Assembly: GCA_002348095.1 (NCBI GenBank)
Contig: DDYT01000030.1
Location: forward strand, 25,830-47,010
Direction: 5' to 3'
Source of the DNA: Erysipelotrichaceae bacterium UBA2227
GTDB lineage: Bacteria > Bacillota_I > Bacilli_A > Erysipelotrichales > Erysipelotrichaceae
DNA length: 21,181 nucleotides
Notes under the pieces: model-generated
The model's input: the letters and a program-made list of their open reading frames with translations, nothing else
The model's database searches: none
Told to the model about the DNA's origin: nothing
Made by a program: the position numbers and the translations under genes
In this document: positions 7,409 to 13,477 of the stretch, piece by piece
Position numbering within the stretch: position 1 is the first letter of the stretch
Layout: every line of letters begins with the position of its first letter

Positions 7409-8245
7409 CTACTTAGCCTTACGTCCGCGAACGATCAGTTTCGAAGACGCTGCTTTTTTCTTACGGGTTTTAACACCTAAGGCTTTTTTGCCCCACGGTG
7501 TCAACGGAGCTTTGCGTCCGATACCGGTACGGCCTTCACCACCGCCATGCGGGTGATCGACCGGGTTCATTGCCGAACCGCGTACGGTCGGGCGTTCGCC
7601 CATCCAACGGGTACGACCGGCTTTACCGATATTGACCAAGTTGTGATCTTCATTGCCGACGGCACCGATCGTTGCACGGCACACCGACAAGAGCTTGCGC
7701 ACTTCACCGGAACCTAAGCGAACGATGACATAACGGCCTTCAGAACCCAGAATCTGGGCAGATACACCGGCAGAACGTGCCAACTGGCCGCCTTTACCCG
7801 GTTTTAACTCGATATTGTGAATGACGGTACCTTCCGGCATCTGACCCATTTCCAGGGCATTGCCTACTTTGATATCGGCATTGGGACCGCTGTATACGGT
7901 CGTACCGACGGTCAAACCTTTCGGCGCTAAGATATAGCGCTTTTCACCATCCGCATAGTTTAACAGTGCGATATTGGCAGAACGGTTCGGATCGTACTCG
8001 ATCGTTGCTACTTTTGCAGGTACATTGTCTTTGTCTCTTTTGAAGTCAATGACACGGTACATACGTTTATGGCCGCCGCCTTGATGACGGGTAGTGATAC
8101 GACCTAAATTATTGCGACCGCCTTTACTCTTTAGCGGTTCTAACAGGGAACGCTCGGGCTCATTACGTTGAGTCAACTCAGTATTCGCCAGAGTAGTCAT
8201 TCCGCGACGACCGTTACCGGTCGGTTTATAAGCTTTTATCGCCAT
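7409..8245 (-). CDS. rplB: 50S ribosomal protein L2
   Basis: L2 is one of the oldest ribosomal proteins. It is required for subunit joining and contacts the peptidyl-transferase region. The 278-aa product has the usual length. It shows RNNLGRITTRHQGGGHKRMYR, an OB-like N-terminal domain, an SH3-like domain with GQLARSAGVSAQI, and the C-terminal signature GSAMNPVDHPHGGGEGRT, with the conserved functional histidine in HPHGGG. It ends in a basic tail GRKAK. AAGGAGG lies before the ATG. A 65-nt gap, the longest inside the S10-spc unit, separates it from rplW. Confidence 0.98.
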   Translation of the reverse strand: MAIKAYKPTGNGRRGMTTLANTELTQRNEPERSLLEPLKSKGGRNNLGRITTRHQGGGHKRMYRVIDFKRDKDNVPAKVATIEYDPNRSANIALLNYADGEKRYILAPKGLTVGTTVYSGPNADIKVGNALEMGQMPEGTVIHNIELKPGKGGQLARSAGVSAQILGSEGRYVIVRLGSGEVRKLLSVCRATIGAVGNEDHNLVNIGKAGRTRWMGERPTVRGSAMNPVDHPHGGGEGRTGIGRKAPLTPWGKKALGVKTRKKKAASSKLIVRGRKAK

Positions 8246-8310
8246 GGGAAATTTTCCTCCTTACGCATTTTTTCCGGAAATAGCGTTTTCTTCCGATATG
8301 TGACCAGCAA

Positions 8311-8592
8311 CTAGAATAAGTTGATGGTTTGTCCTTGTGCCAGTTTTACGATGGCTTTGCGGACTGCGTTGGTCTTACCAACGTATTTGCCCATTCTCTT
8401 GTCTTTCGGACGTACATTGAGAATGTTGACTTGTTCAACTTTGACGTTGAAGATGGCTTCGATCGCTTGGCGAACTTGAGTTTTGTTTGTTCCCTTGGCA
8501 ACTTCGAAGGTGAATTTGTTATCTGCTTCAGTCAGTTTCATCGACTTTTCAGTGATGATCGGACGAATGATAATATCTCTTGGGTTACTCAT
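8311..8592 (-). CDS. rplW: 50S ribosomal protein L23
   Basis: L23 sits at the tunnel exit and is the main docking site for trigger factor and SRP. The 93-aa product has the family features DIIIRPIITEKSM at the N-terminus, FEVAKGTNKTQVRQAIE in the middle and VNILNVRPKDKRMGKYVGKT in the loop. The conserved docking glutamate region (EQVNILN) is present. The ATG overlaps the rplD stop by one base (TAATG), a typical termination-reinitiation junction. GGAGG lies about 10 nt upstream, inside rplD. Confidence 0.98.
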   Translation of the reverse strand: MSNPRDIIIRPIITEKSMKLTEADNKFTFEVAKGTNKTQVRQAIEAIFNVKVEQVNILNVRPKDKRMGKYVGKTNAVRKAIVKLAQGQTINLF

Positions 8593-9221
8593 TAGGCAAG
8601 TACCTCCCCGGCATATTTGGCTGCGGCTTCCGTGAAGACCAATACATCGGCATTGCTGATGTCATATACGTTCAATCCGTCAACCGAAAGCAGCATAACA
8701 TTCGGCAGGTTGCGCAATGACAGGAATGCGTTGTCGAACTCTTCATCGGCCGAAACAACGAACATCGTTTTGTTTTCTAATTTCAAGGCGTCCATCACTT
8801 TGATGAAATCCTTGGTCTTGGGAGCAGCGAACTCAAGATGGTTGATGACCAGCATGGCGCCATCCAATACTTTTTGGGATAATGCGGACTTCAGTGCCAA
8901 ACGGCGGACTTTGCGGTTGAGCTTGTAAGCGTAACTGCGCGGTGTCGGACCGAAGACAATACCGCCGCCTCTCCATTGCGGAGAACGGATTGAACCTTGA
9001 CGCGCACGTCCGGTTCCTTTTTGACGCCACGGCTTGCGGCCGCCGCCTCTGACTTCACGACGGTTTTTTACATCGTGTGTGCCTTGACGAAGGGAAGCGC
9101 GTTGCATGACAACGGCATCGAAAATTGCTTGTTTGTTGACTTCGATTCCGAAGACTTCCGCAGCAAGTTCGATTTCACCTACCGGCTTACCTTCAAGGTT
9201 AAGTACATTTAACTTCAACAT
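8592..9221 (-). CDS. rplD: 50S ribosomal protein L4
   Basis: L4 lines the exit tunnel with an extended loop. In E. coli it is also the autoregulator of the S10 operon, by transcription attenuation and translation control at the leader. The 209-aa product carries the tunnel loop with HDVKNRREVRGGGRKPWRQK, GTGRARQGSIRSPQWRGGG and FGPTPRSYAYKLN, followed by the alpha/beta C-terminal domain with VVSADEEFDNAFLSLRNL. It starts 3 nt after the rplC stop. Its role as a regulator in this organism is inference; a structured leader does precede rpsJ. Confidence 0.98.
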   Translation of the reverse strand: MLKLNVLNLEGKPVGEIELAAEVFGIEVNKQAIFDAVVMQRASLRQGTHDVKNRREVRGGGRKPWRQKGTGRARQGSIRSPQWRGGGIVFGPTPRSYAYKLNRKVRRLALKSALSQKVLDGAMLVINHLEFAAPKTKDFIKVMDALKLENKTMFVVSADEEFDNAFLSLRNLPNVMLLSVDGLNVYDISNADVLVFTEAAAKYAGEVLA

Positions 9222-9224
9222 TGA

Positions 9225-9908
9225 TTACTCCTCCTTAGCTGCAGCAAGATCCACTAATTTCTTTGCGGTTGTCGGTGTAATCTTCTTGGTAGCAGATTTG
9301 ATGACAACAAGACCTTTTCTTGGACCCGGGACATTGCCCTTGATTAATACATAGTTCTTTTCGGTGTCGACTTTGACGATTTCCAAGTTTTTGTTGGTTG
9401 TCGTGTAGCCGCCTTCTTGACCGGCCATGATACGTCCTTTATTGATGATCCCGTTGTTACGTCCGATCGTCGCTAAAGAACCGATACCTCTGTGATGGCC
9501 TGAACCGTGGGAAGAGGGACCCATCTTTTGGTTGTTACGTACGATTGCGCCCGTAAAACCTTTTCCTTTGGATGTGCCGGTTACATCGACATAGTCACCC
9601 GCAGCAAATACATCCGCTTTGACTTCCTGTCCGACTTCATAGTTGAACATTGCATTTCCGCGGATTTCACGGACATACTTCTTCGGAGCGGTTTGCACTT
9701 TGTTTGCATGACCGATTTCCGCTTTGGTAGCACGTTGCGTCTTCACATCTTCCAAACCTAATTGGATAGCTTCATAACCGTCGGTTTCGACAGTTTTCTT
9801 TTGTAATACGACATTCGGCAATACTTCGACGACAGTTACCGGAATCAGGATACCTTCTTCGGTAAACACTTGTGTCATGCCTGCCTTACGACCTAAAATA
9901 CCTTTCAT
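9225..9908 (-). CDS. rplC: 50S ribosomal protein L3
   Basis: L3 is a primary 23S rRNA-binding protein whose long finger reaches the peptidyl-transferase centre. The 227-aa product begins MKGILGRKAGMTQVFTEEG. It carries the signature DYVDVTGTSKGKGFTGAIVRNN, the finger region with HGSGHHRGIGSLATIGRNNG and MAGQEGG, and a basic, alanine-rich C-terminal tail slightly longer than in Bacillus. The position of the E. coli methylated glutamine (GSIGQ) reads GSLAT followed by IGR, so that Gln is not obvious here. GGAGG lies 7 nt before the ATG. Confidence 0.98.
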   Translation of the reverse strand: MKGILGRKAGMTQVFTEEGILIPVTVVEVLPNVVLQKKTVETDGYEAIQLGLEDVKTQRATKAEIGHANKVQTAPKKYVREIRGNAMFNYEVGQEVKADVFAAGDYVDVTGTSKGKGFTGAIVRNNQKMGPSSHGSGHHRGIGSLATIGRNNGIINKGRIMAGQEGGYTTTNKNLEIVKVDTEKNYVLIKGNVPGPRKGLVVIKSATKKITPTTAKKLVDLAAAKEE

Positions 9909-9925
9909 AACGTTACCTCCATCGA

Positions 9926-10237
9926 CTACAGCTTGATTTCGATGTCAACGCCGCTAGGCAACTCAAGACGGCTCAGTGCGTCAATCGTTTCTGCGGTCGG
10001 TCCGACGATCTCAATCAAACGTTTGTGTGTTCTCATTTCAAATTGCTCACGAGAATCTTTGTACTTGTGAACGGCTCTCAGTACGGTGATAATTTGTTTT
10101 TCGGTCGGCAACGGTACCGGGCCAACCACTTTCTTGGCACCGTGGTCATTAGCGGCAACAACGATCTTCTGTGCAGCCTGATCCAACGATCTGTGTTCAT
10201 AAGCTTTTAAGCGAATGCGAATACTATTCTTTGCCAT
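9926..10237 (-). CDS. rpsJ: 30S ribosomal protein S10 (NusE)
   Basis: S10 is a 30S head protein that also acts as NusE in transcription antitermination and transcription-translation coupling. The 103-aa product contains IRIRLKAYEHRSLDQAAQKI, the GPVPLPTEKQIITVLRAVHKYKDSREQFE loop region (seen as VGPVPLPTEK then HKYKDSREQFEMRTHKRLI) and ends SGVDIEIKL. It is the first gene of the S10-spc unit. AGGAGG lies 7-8 nt before the ATG. A promoter and a structured leader of about 130 nt lie upstream, annotated separately. Confidence 0.98.
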   Translation of the reverse strand: MAKNSIRIRLKAYEHRSLDQAAQKIVVAANDHGAKKVVGPVPLPTEKQIITVLRAVHKYKDSREQFEMRTHKRLIEIVGPTAETIDALSRLELPSGVDIEIKL

Positions 10238-10366
10238 GGAATATCCTCCTGTTCTCTTGCGTCTATATCCATGATAGACTCCGCTCGATGCAAATTCCCC
10301 GGCTTCTCACTGTACCATGACAACGTCTTCCAGTGTGCCGGCAACCTCGCACGTCCATGCGGATGC
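10238..10366 (-). promoter_or_regulatory. Structured 5' leader of the S10-spc operon (candidate autoregulatory RNA)
   Basis: This is the untranslated stretch between the predicted start of transcription (about 10366) and rpsJ. On the minus strand I see an outer helix TCCGC/GCGGA (10359-10363 with 10280-10284). It encloses an arm made of CCGGC/GCCGG (10337-10341 with 10299-10303) and CACTG/CAGTG (10331-10335 with 10308-10312). A hairpin GTCTAT-7 nt-ATAGAC (10261-10279) stands just before the Shine-Dalgarno. A GTGC/GCAC pairing (10349-10352 with 10335-10338) would compete with the main arm. Ribosomal operon leaders are often bound by one of the encoded proteins (L4 in E. coli). The same role here is inference from position and pairing only. 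Confidence 0.5.
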
Positions 10367-10372
10367 CACAAT

Positions 10373-10401
10373 ATATTACTACAAAGCCCCTCCGAATGCA
10401 A
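10373..10401 (-). promoter_or_regulatory. Sigma-A-type promoter of the S10-spc operon
   Basis: On the minus strand a -35 box TTGCAT (10396-10401) and a -10 box TAATAT (10373-10378) are separated by exactly 17 nt. It lies directly downstream of the HAD-gene terminator and 136 nt before the rpsJ start. It is the best promoter in the gap. The predicted transcription start is near 10366. Confidence 0.7.
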
Positions 10402-10412
10402 GTTTTTTTTAC

Positions 10413-10439
10413 AGTCAAAAGAAAAGCGTCATAAGACGC
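10413..10439 (-). terminator. Intrinsic terminator of the HAD gene, containing its stop codon
   Basis: On the minus strand GCGTC-TTAT-GACGC (10426-10439) forms a 5-bp stem with a 4-nt loop, followed directly by TTTTCTTTTG. The stop codon TGA (10429-10431) of the HAD-family gene lies inside the hairpin. It would separate the HAD transcript from the S10 promoter 12 nt further on. Confidence 0.7.
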
Positions 10440-11085
10440 ACAATATTTCCTTCAACTTATATAACCGAACATCCGGAAGATCCGAATTCAGTCTAGAATC
10501 TCGCTGCACCCAAATCGTCCTCATACCCGCTTTCTTTGCTCCGACGATGTCCGATGCGATCGTATCTCCCACAAAAACAACCTCTGATGGCAGTACATTC
10601 ATTTTCTCACACAACAACTCAAAGATACGTACATCCGGCTTTGACCACGGATGATCCCCGGCGACCATGACAATCTCGAACCAATTCAGATGCGGAAATG
10701 TGTTCAGTTTTCCGCGTTGGGATACCGAATCCCCATTGGTCAGAATAGCCAATCGATACTTCTTTGACAACTCATCGAGTACTTCTATGGCATCATCCAT
10801 CAGTCTCATATATCCGGCCAACCGATCAACCCAACGATCCATGATTACACTCCAAGTCAAATCCAAATGGAAATATTCAATATAATAGTTGAAAAGAATC
10901 TCCTTATTCCCCATACCGTTGTTATCGAGAATCAGAAACTCTTCCATGAAACGATCAAAATCATGATCTGATATCTTTATCTTTGTATCTTCCTCAATCA
11001 TATCGCGAATGCACTGGACAAAAGCTCCCTGACGATCGATCAGCGTGTTATCCATATCAAAAGCGACTACTTTTATATCTTTCAT
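10429..11085 (-). CDS. HAD-superfamily phosphatase (subfamily IA-like, YjjG/phosphoglycolate phosphatase-like)
   Basis: This is a probable cytoplasmic Mg-dependent small-molecule phosphatase of 218 aa. All four HAD motifs are intact: motif I FDMDNTL with Asp10 as nucleophile and Asp12 as acid/base, motif II LTNG (Thr116-Asn117), motif III Lys149 in SKPD, and motif IV VGDTIASD with Asp174 and Asp179. Residues about 18-95 form a helical cap typical of class C1. The overall pattern resembles pyrimidine nucleotidase YjjG and related nucleotidases, but the substrate cannot be told from sequence. It is monocistronic, divergent from the membrane-protein operon, and ends in its own terminator. The upstream GGTGA is a weak ribosome binding site. 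It does not belong to the usual ribosomal cluster. Confidence 0.88.
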   Translation of the reverse strand: MKDIKVVAFDMDNTLIDRQGAFVQCIRDMIEEDTKIKISDHDFDRFMEEFLILDNNGMGNKEILFNYYIEYFHLDLTWSVIMDRWVDRLAGYMRLMDDAIEVLDELSKKYRLAILTNGDSVSQRGKLNTFPHLNWFEIVMVAGDHPWSKPDVRIFELLCEKMNVLPSEVVFVGDTIASDIVGAKKAGMRTIWVQRDSRLNSDLPDVRLYKLKEILCVL

Positions 11086-11100
11086 ACAATCACCGAAACC

Positions 11101-11109
11101 AATATATCA
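11101..11109 (-). promoter_or_regulatory. Possible extended -10 promoter of the HAD gene
   Basis: On the minus strand TGA-TATATT (11101-11109) resembles an extended -10 element. No convincing -35 box lies 17 nt upstream. The expected start of transcription would fall only about 8-9 nt before the ATG, so the call is weak. Confidence 0.3.
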
Positions 11110-11133
11110 TAATTACATTCAAAAATAAAACAA

Positions 11134-11162
11134 ATGCCACGTTAACACACATCGGTTATAAT
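11134..11162 (+). promoter_or_regulatory. Promoter of the plus-strand three-gene unit
   Basis: A perfect -10 box TATAAT (11157-11162) lies 17 nt after ATGCCA (11134-11139), which matches the -35 consensus at four of six bases. Transcription would start near 11169, leaving a short leader of about 15 nt that contains AAAGGTGA before the ATG at 11184. Confidence 0.6.
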
Positions 11163-11183
11163 AATGTTGAAAGGTGATCCTCT

Positions 11184-12203
11184 ATGAATATTTATTCCAT
11201 ATTAGGGCTTAAAAAGGAAGCCATTTTACTTGACTCCCGACTGTATATCTTAAAGGCGATGTGTGCCATCAGCGCCGGATATCTTTTGGGAAATGCTTTT
11301 TCCATTACCCGACTCGACATGATTTCCGTATTGCTTGGGGTCATGTATAATTTGGAGGCAATCAATGTTTCCGGTGTCAAAGGCGGGATCAATCAGATGC
11401 TTGCATCGACCCTCGGTGCACTGACGACCGGTGTACTGGTGTACATGATGGGTTATAATGTCAATGTGCTTACGGTTGCGATCGGGATGGGTCTGACATT
11501 GTTTATCGCACTGAAAATCGATTATCGCATGGTCTCTCCGGTAGCGATCTTTACCAGCATTTATATGACCCAGTTTATTCAACGGGACATCACCGGAAAC
11601 CCAAGTGTTTTACTTACGTTTCAGCTGAGGATCGCGGCACTGGGGCTTGGCGTACTGATCGCCATTACCTTTAACTATTTATTTTCATTTCTGTATTATC
11701 GGCAGATCGGCAAACGCCGTCTTGAATTCGCGAAGCTTCAGAGTCTGATCGGTTTGGAAAAGACACTTGCTGAGTTATCCTCTGTAGAGACGGATCATCA
11801 GACAAATAACTCACTCTTGGCCTTTGTTTTCAATGACATTGAAATGGTCAAAGCGAATGTTGAGTCGATGATGAAAGAAAACTGGCTGCCGTTCAATCGC
11901 AATGAGAAAAAGAACCTTCAAGTGATTTATGAAATCATCAAAAGCCTTAAAATCATCATGCATTTGGCCTATGACAGCAACTATATCCATGATCATGAAA
12001 ATATTCCTATAAATCCCAAGGATCTTAAATCGTTATCCGCGATCATTAGTACGTTGCGATCGATTGATTTCACAAGAAAAGAGAAGAAATCTTATGCCTT
12101 GATGAATGTCGGCACGTCCGACAGTGATCGGGTCAGTGACAATATCCGTTTAATGACCATTGAATTCAACAAGATTTTGAATTTGTCTCAGACGATTCAA
12201 TAG
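11184..12203 (+). CDS. Integral membrane protein of the FUSC / aromatic acid exporter-like type
   Basis: The 339-aa protein has an N-terminal membrane half with about six hydrophobic segments (approximately residues 21-38, 45-62, 71-91, 94-112, 116-131 and 145-172). A hydrophilic, helical, probably cytoplasmic half follows (173-339). This layout, and the GGINQMLASTLGALTTGVLVYMM segment (compare the R-x-L-G-T-x-x-G-A pattern), resemble the FUSC/DUF939 group related to aromatic-acid exporters such as AaeB. The assignment rests on architecture and one motif, so substrate and direction are unknown. AAAGGTGA precedes the ATG, with a TATAAT promoter just upstream. It is first of three same-strand genes; the next begins 11 nt after its TAG stop. 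Confidence 0.6.
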   Translation: MNIYSILGLKKEAILLDSRLYILKAMCAISAGYLLGNAFSITRLDMISVLLGVMYNLEAINVSGVKGGINQMLASTLGALTTGVLVYMMGYNVNVLTVAIGMGLTLFIALKIDYRMVSPVAIFTSIYMTQFIQRDITGNPSVLLTFQLRIAALGLGVLIAITFNYLFSFLYYRQIGKRRLEFAKLQSLIGLEKTLAELSSVETDHQTNNSLLAFVFNDIEMVKANVESMMKENWLPFNRNEKKNLQVIYEIIKSLKIIMHLAYDSNYIHDHENIPINPKDLKSLSAIISTLRSIDFTRKEKKSYALMNVGTSDSDRVSDNIRLMTIEFNKILNLSQTIQ

Positions 12204-12214
12204 AGAGGAACTTT

Positions 12215-12505
12215 ATGCCATTTTTAGTTATCGGAAAAGATGTCTCTGATGGTGGTTTGCGTCGCAAGGAGCACCGCACAGCCCATCTGGAGAATCTTCG
12301 CAAATTAAAAAGCGAAGGTAAAATCGCTGTTGCAGCCGGGCTGTTAAGTGATGAAAATCTGCTTAACGGATCTGCAACCTTCTTTACCGTTGATACCAAA
12401 GAAGAAGTAGAAGAGTTACTAAAAAACGAGCCCTATGTGCTCGGAAATGTTTGGGAAACCATTGAAATAGTCCCTTGTCTTATACCGGATTTTCTTTTAA
12501 AGTAA
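12215..12505 (+). CDS. YciI-family protein (first of two in the window)
   Basis: This is a 96-aa protein of the YciI-like ferredoxin-fold group, small dimeric alpha/beta proteins with no firmly established general function. The features are a short first strand FLVIGKD, the helix carrying the conserved histidine (His24 in EHRTAHLENL), the GKIAVAAGLL strand, and the alternating C-terminal part with NEPYVLGNVWETIEIVP, matching the family's DPY-x-x-A-G-x-x-x-x-x-x-I-x-P pattern. AGAGGAAC precedes the ATG. Its position, 11 nt after the FUSC-like gene and 45 nt before the repeated membrane protein, suggests one transcript. A short inverted repeat AAACGG/CCGTTT (12509-12525) follows it, without a T-run. 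Confidence 0.8.
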   Translation: MPFLVIGKDVSDGGLRRKEHRTAHLENLRKLKSEGKIAVAAGLLSDENLLNGSATFFTVDTKEEVEELLKNEPYVLGNVWETIEIVPCLIPDFLLK

Positions 12506-12550
12506 ACAAAACGGCTCGACCGTTTATCATTGATCGCTAAAGGGGAATGT

Positions 12551-13477
12551 ATGTCACGAAGAAATTCATTGCTTGTCTTTGTTTTTTTGATAGGGCTTTT
12601 TATGGTTGCGCTTTGGGCTGCGTCCATACGGACGAATATTGGATGGATGTTGGTGATCATCGCATTACTGACTTCTTCAATTTCTGTATCTGTTTACAGT
12701 CTGATCAAACAGAAGAGCCAACAGCCATCCTTAAAAGGAACTATGATTCCTATACTTAAAGTAATCATTGGTGCGTTCACAACTTTTTATCTGGTAAAAT
12801 CCGGATTTTCAGCTGTTTTGGCTTCCGGTCTGATTGGAATCCTCGGTTCGGTTCTTTTCAAACGATATGAAGTAGAGATCTTCACAGGTTCTTTCGTCGG
12901 AATGTCTTCAATCGTCTTTTTCAATGATCTCGGACTTCTTTTCGCTGCTTTGATTGCGGCAGTTGTCTATTTATTGGGGAAAACGGTGTTTGTCGGGATT
13001 GGCGGTAAGTTGGGATCTTCCGCCTTTGCCGGGACACTGATCATGGCATATTTGCTGGGCGTCGATCCGTTGAGTTTAAATATACTGTTTATCAACACAT
13101 CCCTGCCCATGTGGTATATCTCAATGACTCTGGCTTGCGGTGCGATAGCCAGTCTGATTACTTATTGGGTATCAAAATATTGGTTCAGGGGTTCGACGGT
13201 GATGGGATCATCCGTCATTGGGATCGTTGGATATGTGGGTTCATTGCTCATCGGTTCAATGGGGCCGCTGTTTGCCGGGACGATCTATGCAGCGACTTTT
13301 GCGGGGATGAGTCAGGAAAAAGTATTGAAAAACCCGCATTTCTTTGCGATTGCGGGTCTGATCACTGCGATCTTGTTCTTGTCAAGTTCCAATTACTTGC
13401 TCGGTTTGGGTGGCAAAATGGGAATGAGTGCCTTTATCGGCGTTATCGCCACACTGCCCCTGATTAAAAAAACTTAG
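12551..13477 (+). CDS. Unrecognised polytopic membrane protein with two tandem homologous halves
   Basis: I do not recognise the family. The ATG at 12551 is chosen over an upstream TTG (12530) because AAAGGGGA lies 5 nt before it; this gives 308 aa. About ten hydrophobic segments are seen: two leading ones (residues 7-24 and 31-52), then two repeats. FVGMS (115-119) is echoed by FAGMS (250-254), and GIGGKLGSSAFAG (149-161) by GLGGKMGMSAFIG (285-297), a constant offset of 135-136 residues. The segment before each pair also aligns (LIGILG at 94-99, VIGIVG at 222-227). Such a duplicated, glycine-rich design is typical of channels and secondary transporters, but the substrate is unknown. It is the last gene of the plus-strand unit. 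Its TAG stop overlaps the stop of the convergent YciI gene. Confidence 0.8.
   Translation: MSRRNSLLVFVFLIGLFMVALWAASIRTNIGWMLVIIALLTSSISVSVYSLIKQKSQQPSLKGTMIPILKVIIGAFTTFYLVKSGFSAVLASGLIGILGSVLFKRYEVEIFTGSFVGMSSIVFFNDLGLLFAALIAAVVYLLGKTVFVGIGGKLGSSAFAGTLIMAYLLGVDPLSLNILFINTSLPMWYISMTLACGAIASLITYWVSKYWFRGSTVMGSSVIGIVGYVGSLLIGSMGPLFAGTIYAATFAGMSQEKVLKNPHFFAIAGLITAILFLSSSNYLLGLGGKMGMSAFIGVIATLPLIKKT

Noticed and set aside
10263..10358. Possible 31-aa leader peptide (ATG at 10358) inside the S10 leader
   Set aside because: No Shine-Dalgarno precedes it, and its composition (many Arg, Cys and Gly) reads like a structured RNA rather than a peptide. It should be reconsidered if relatives conserve the frame.
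10271..10654. 127-codon open frame on the plus strand over the S10 leader and the HAD gene
   Set aside because: It crosses a promoter, a terminator and the coding strand of an intact HAD gene, and its product looks like no known family.
12477..12505. Possible internal promoter TTGTCT-17-TAAAGT before the duplicated membrane protein
   Set aside because: Each box matches consensus at only four of six positions, and it lies within the coding end of the YciI gene, so chance is a sufficient explanation.
12509..12525. AAACGG/CCGTTT hairpin after the first YciI gene as a terminator
   Set aside because: The stem has only 6 bp and no T-run follows. It may lower read-through, but the call is not supportable.
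12530..12550. TTG start 7 codons upstream for the duplicated membrane protein
   Set aside because: The Shine-Dalgarno AAAGGGGA lies inside this extension and at the right distance from the ATG at 12551.
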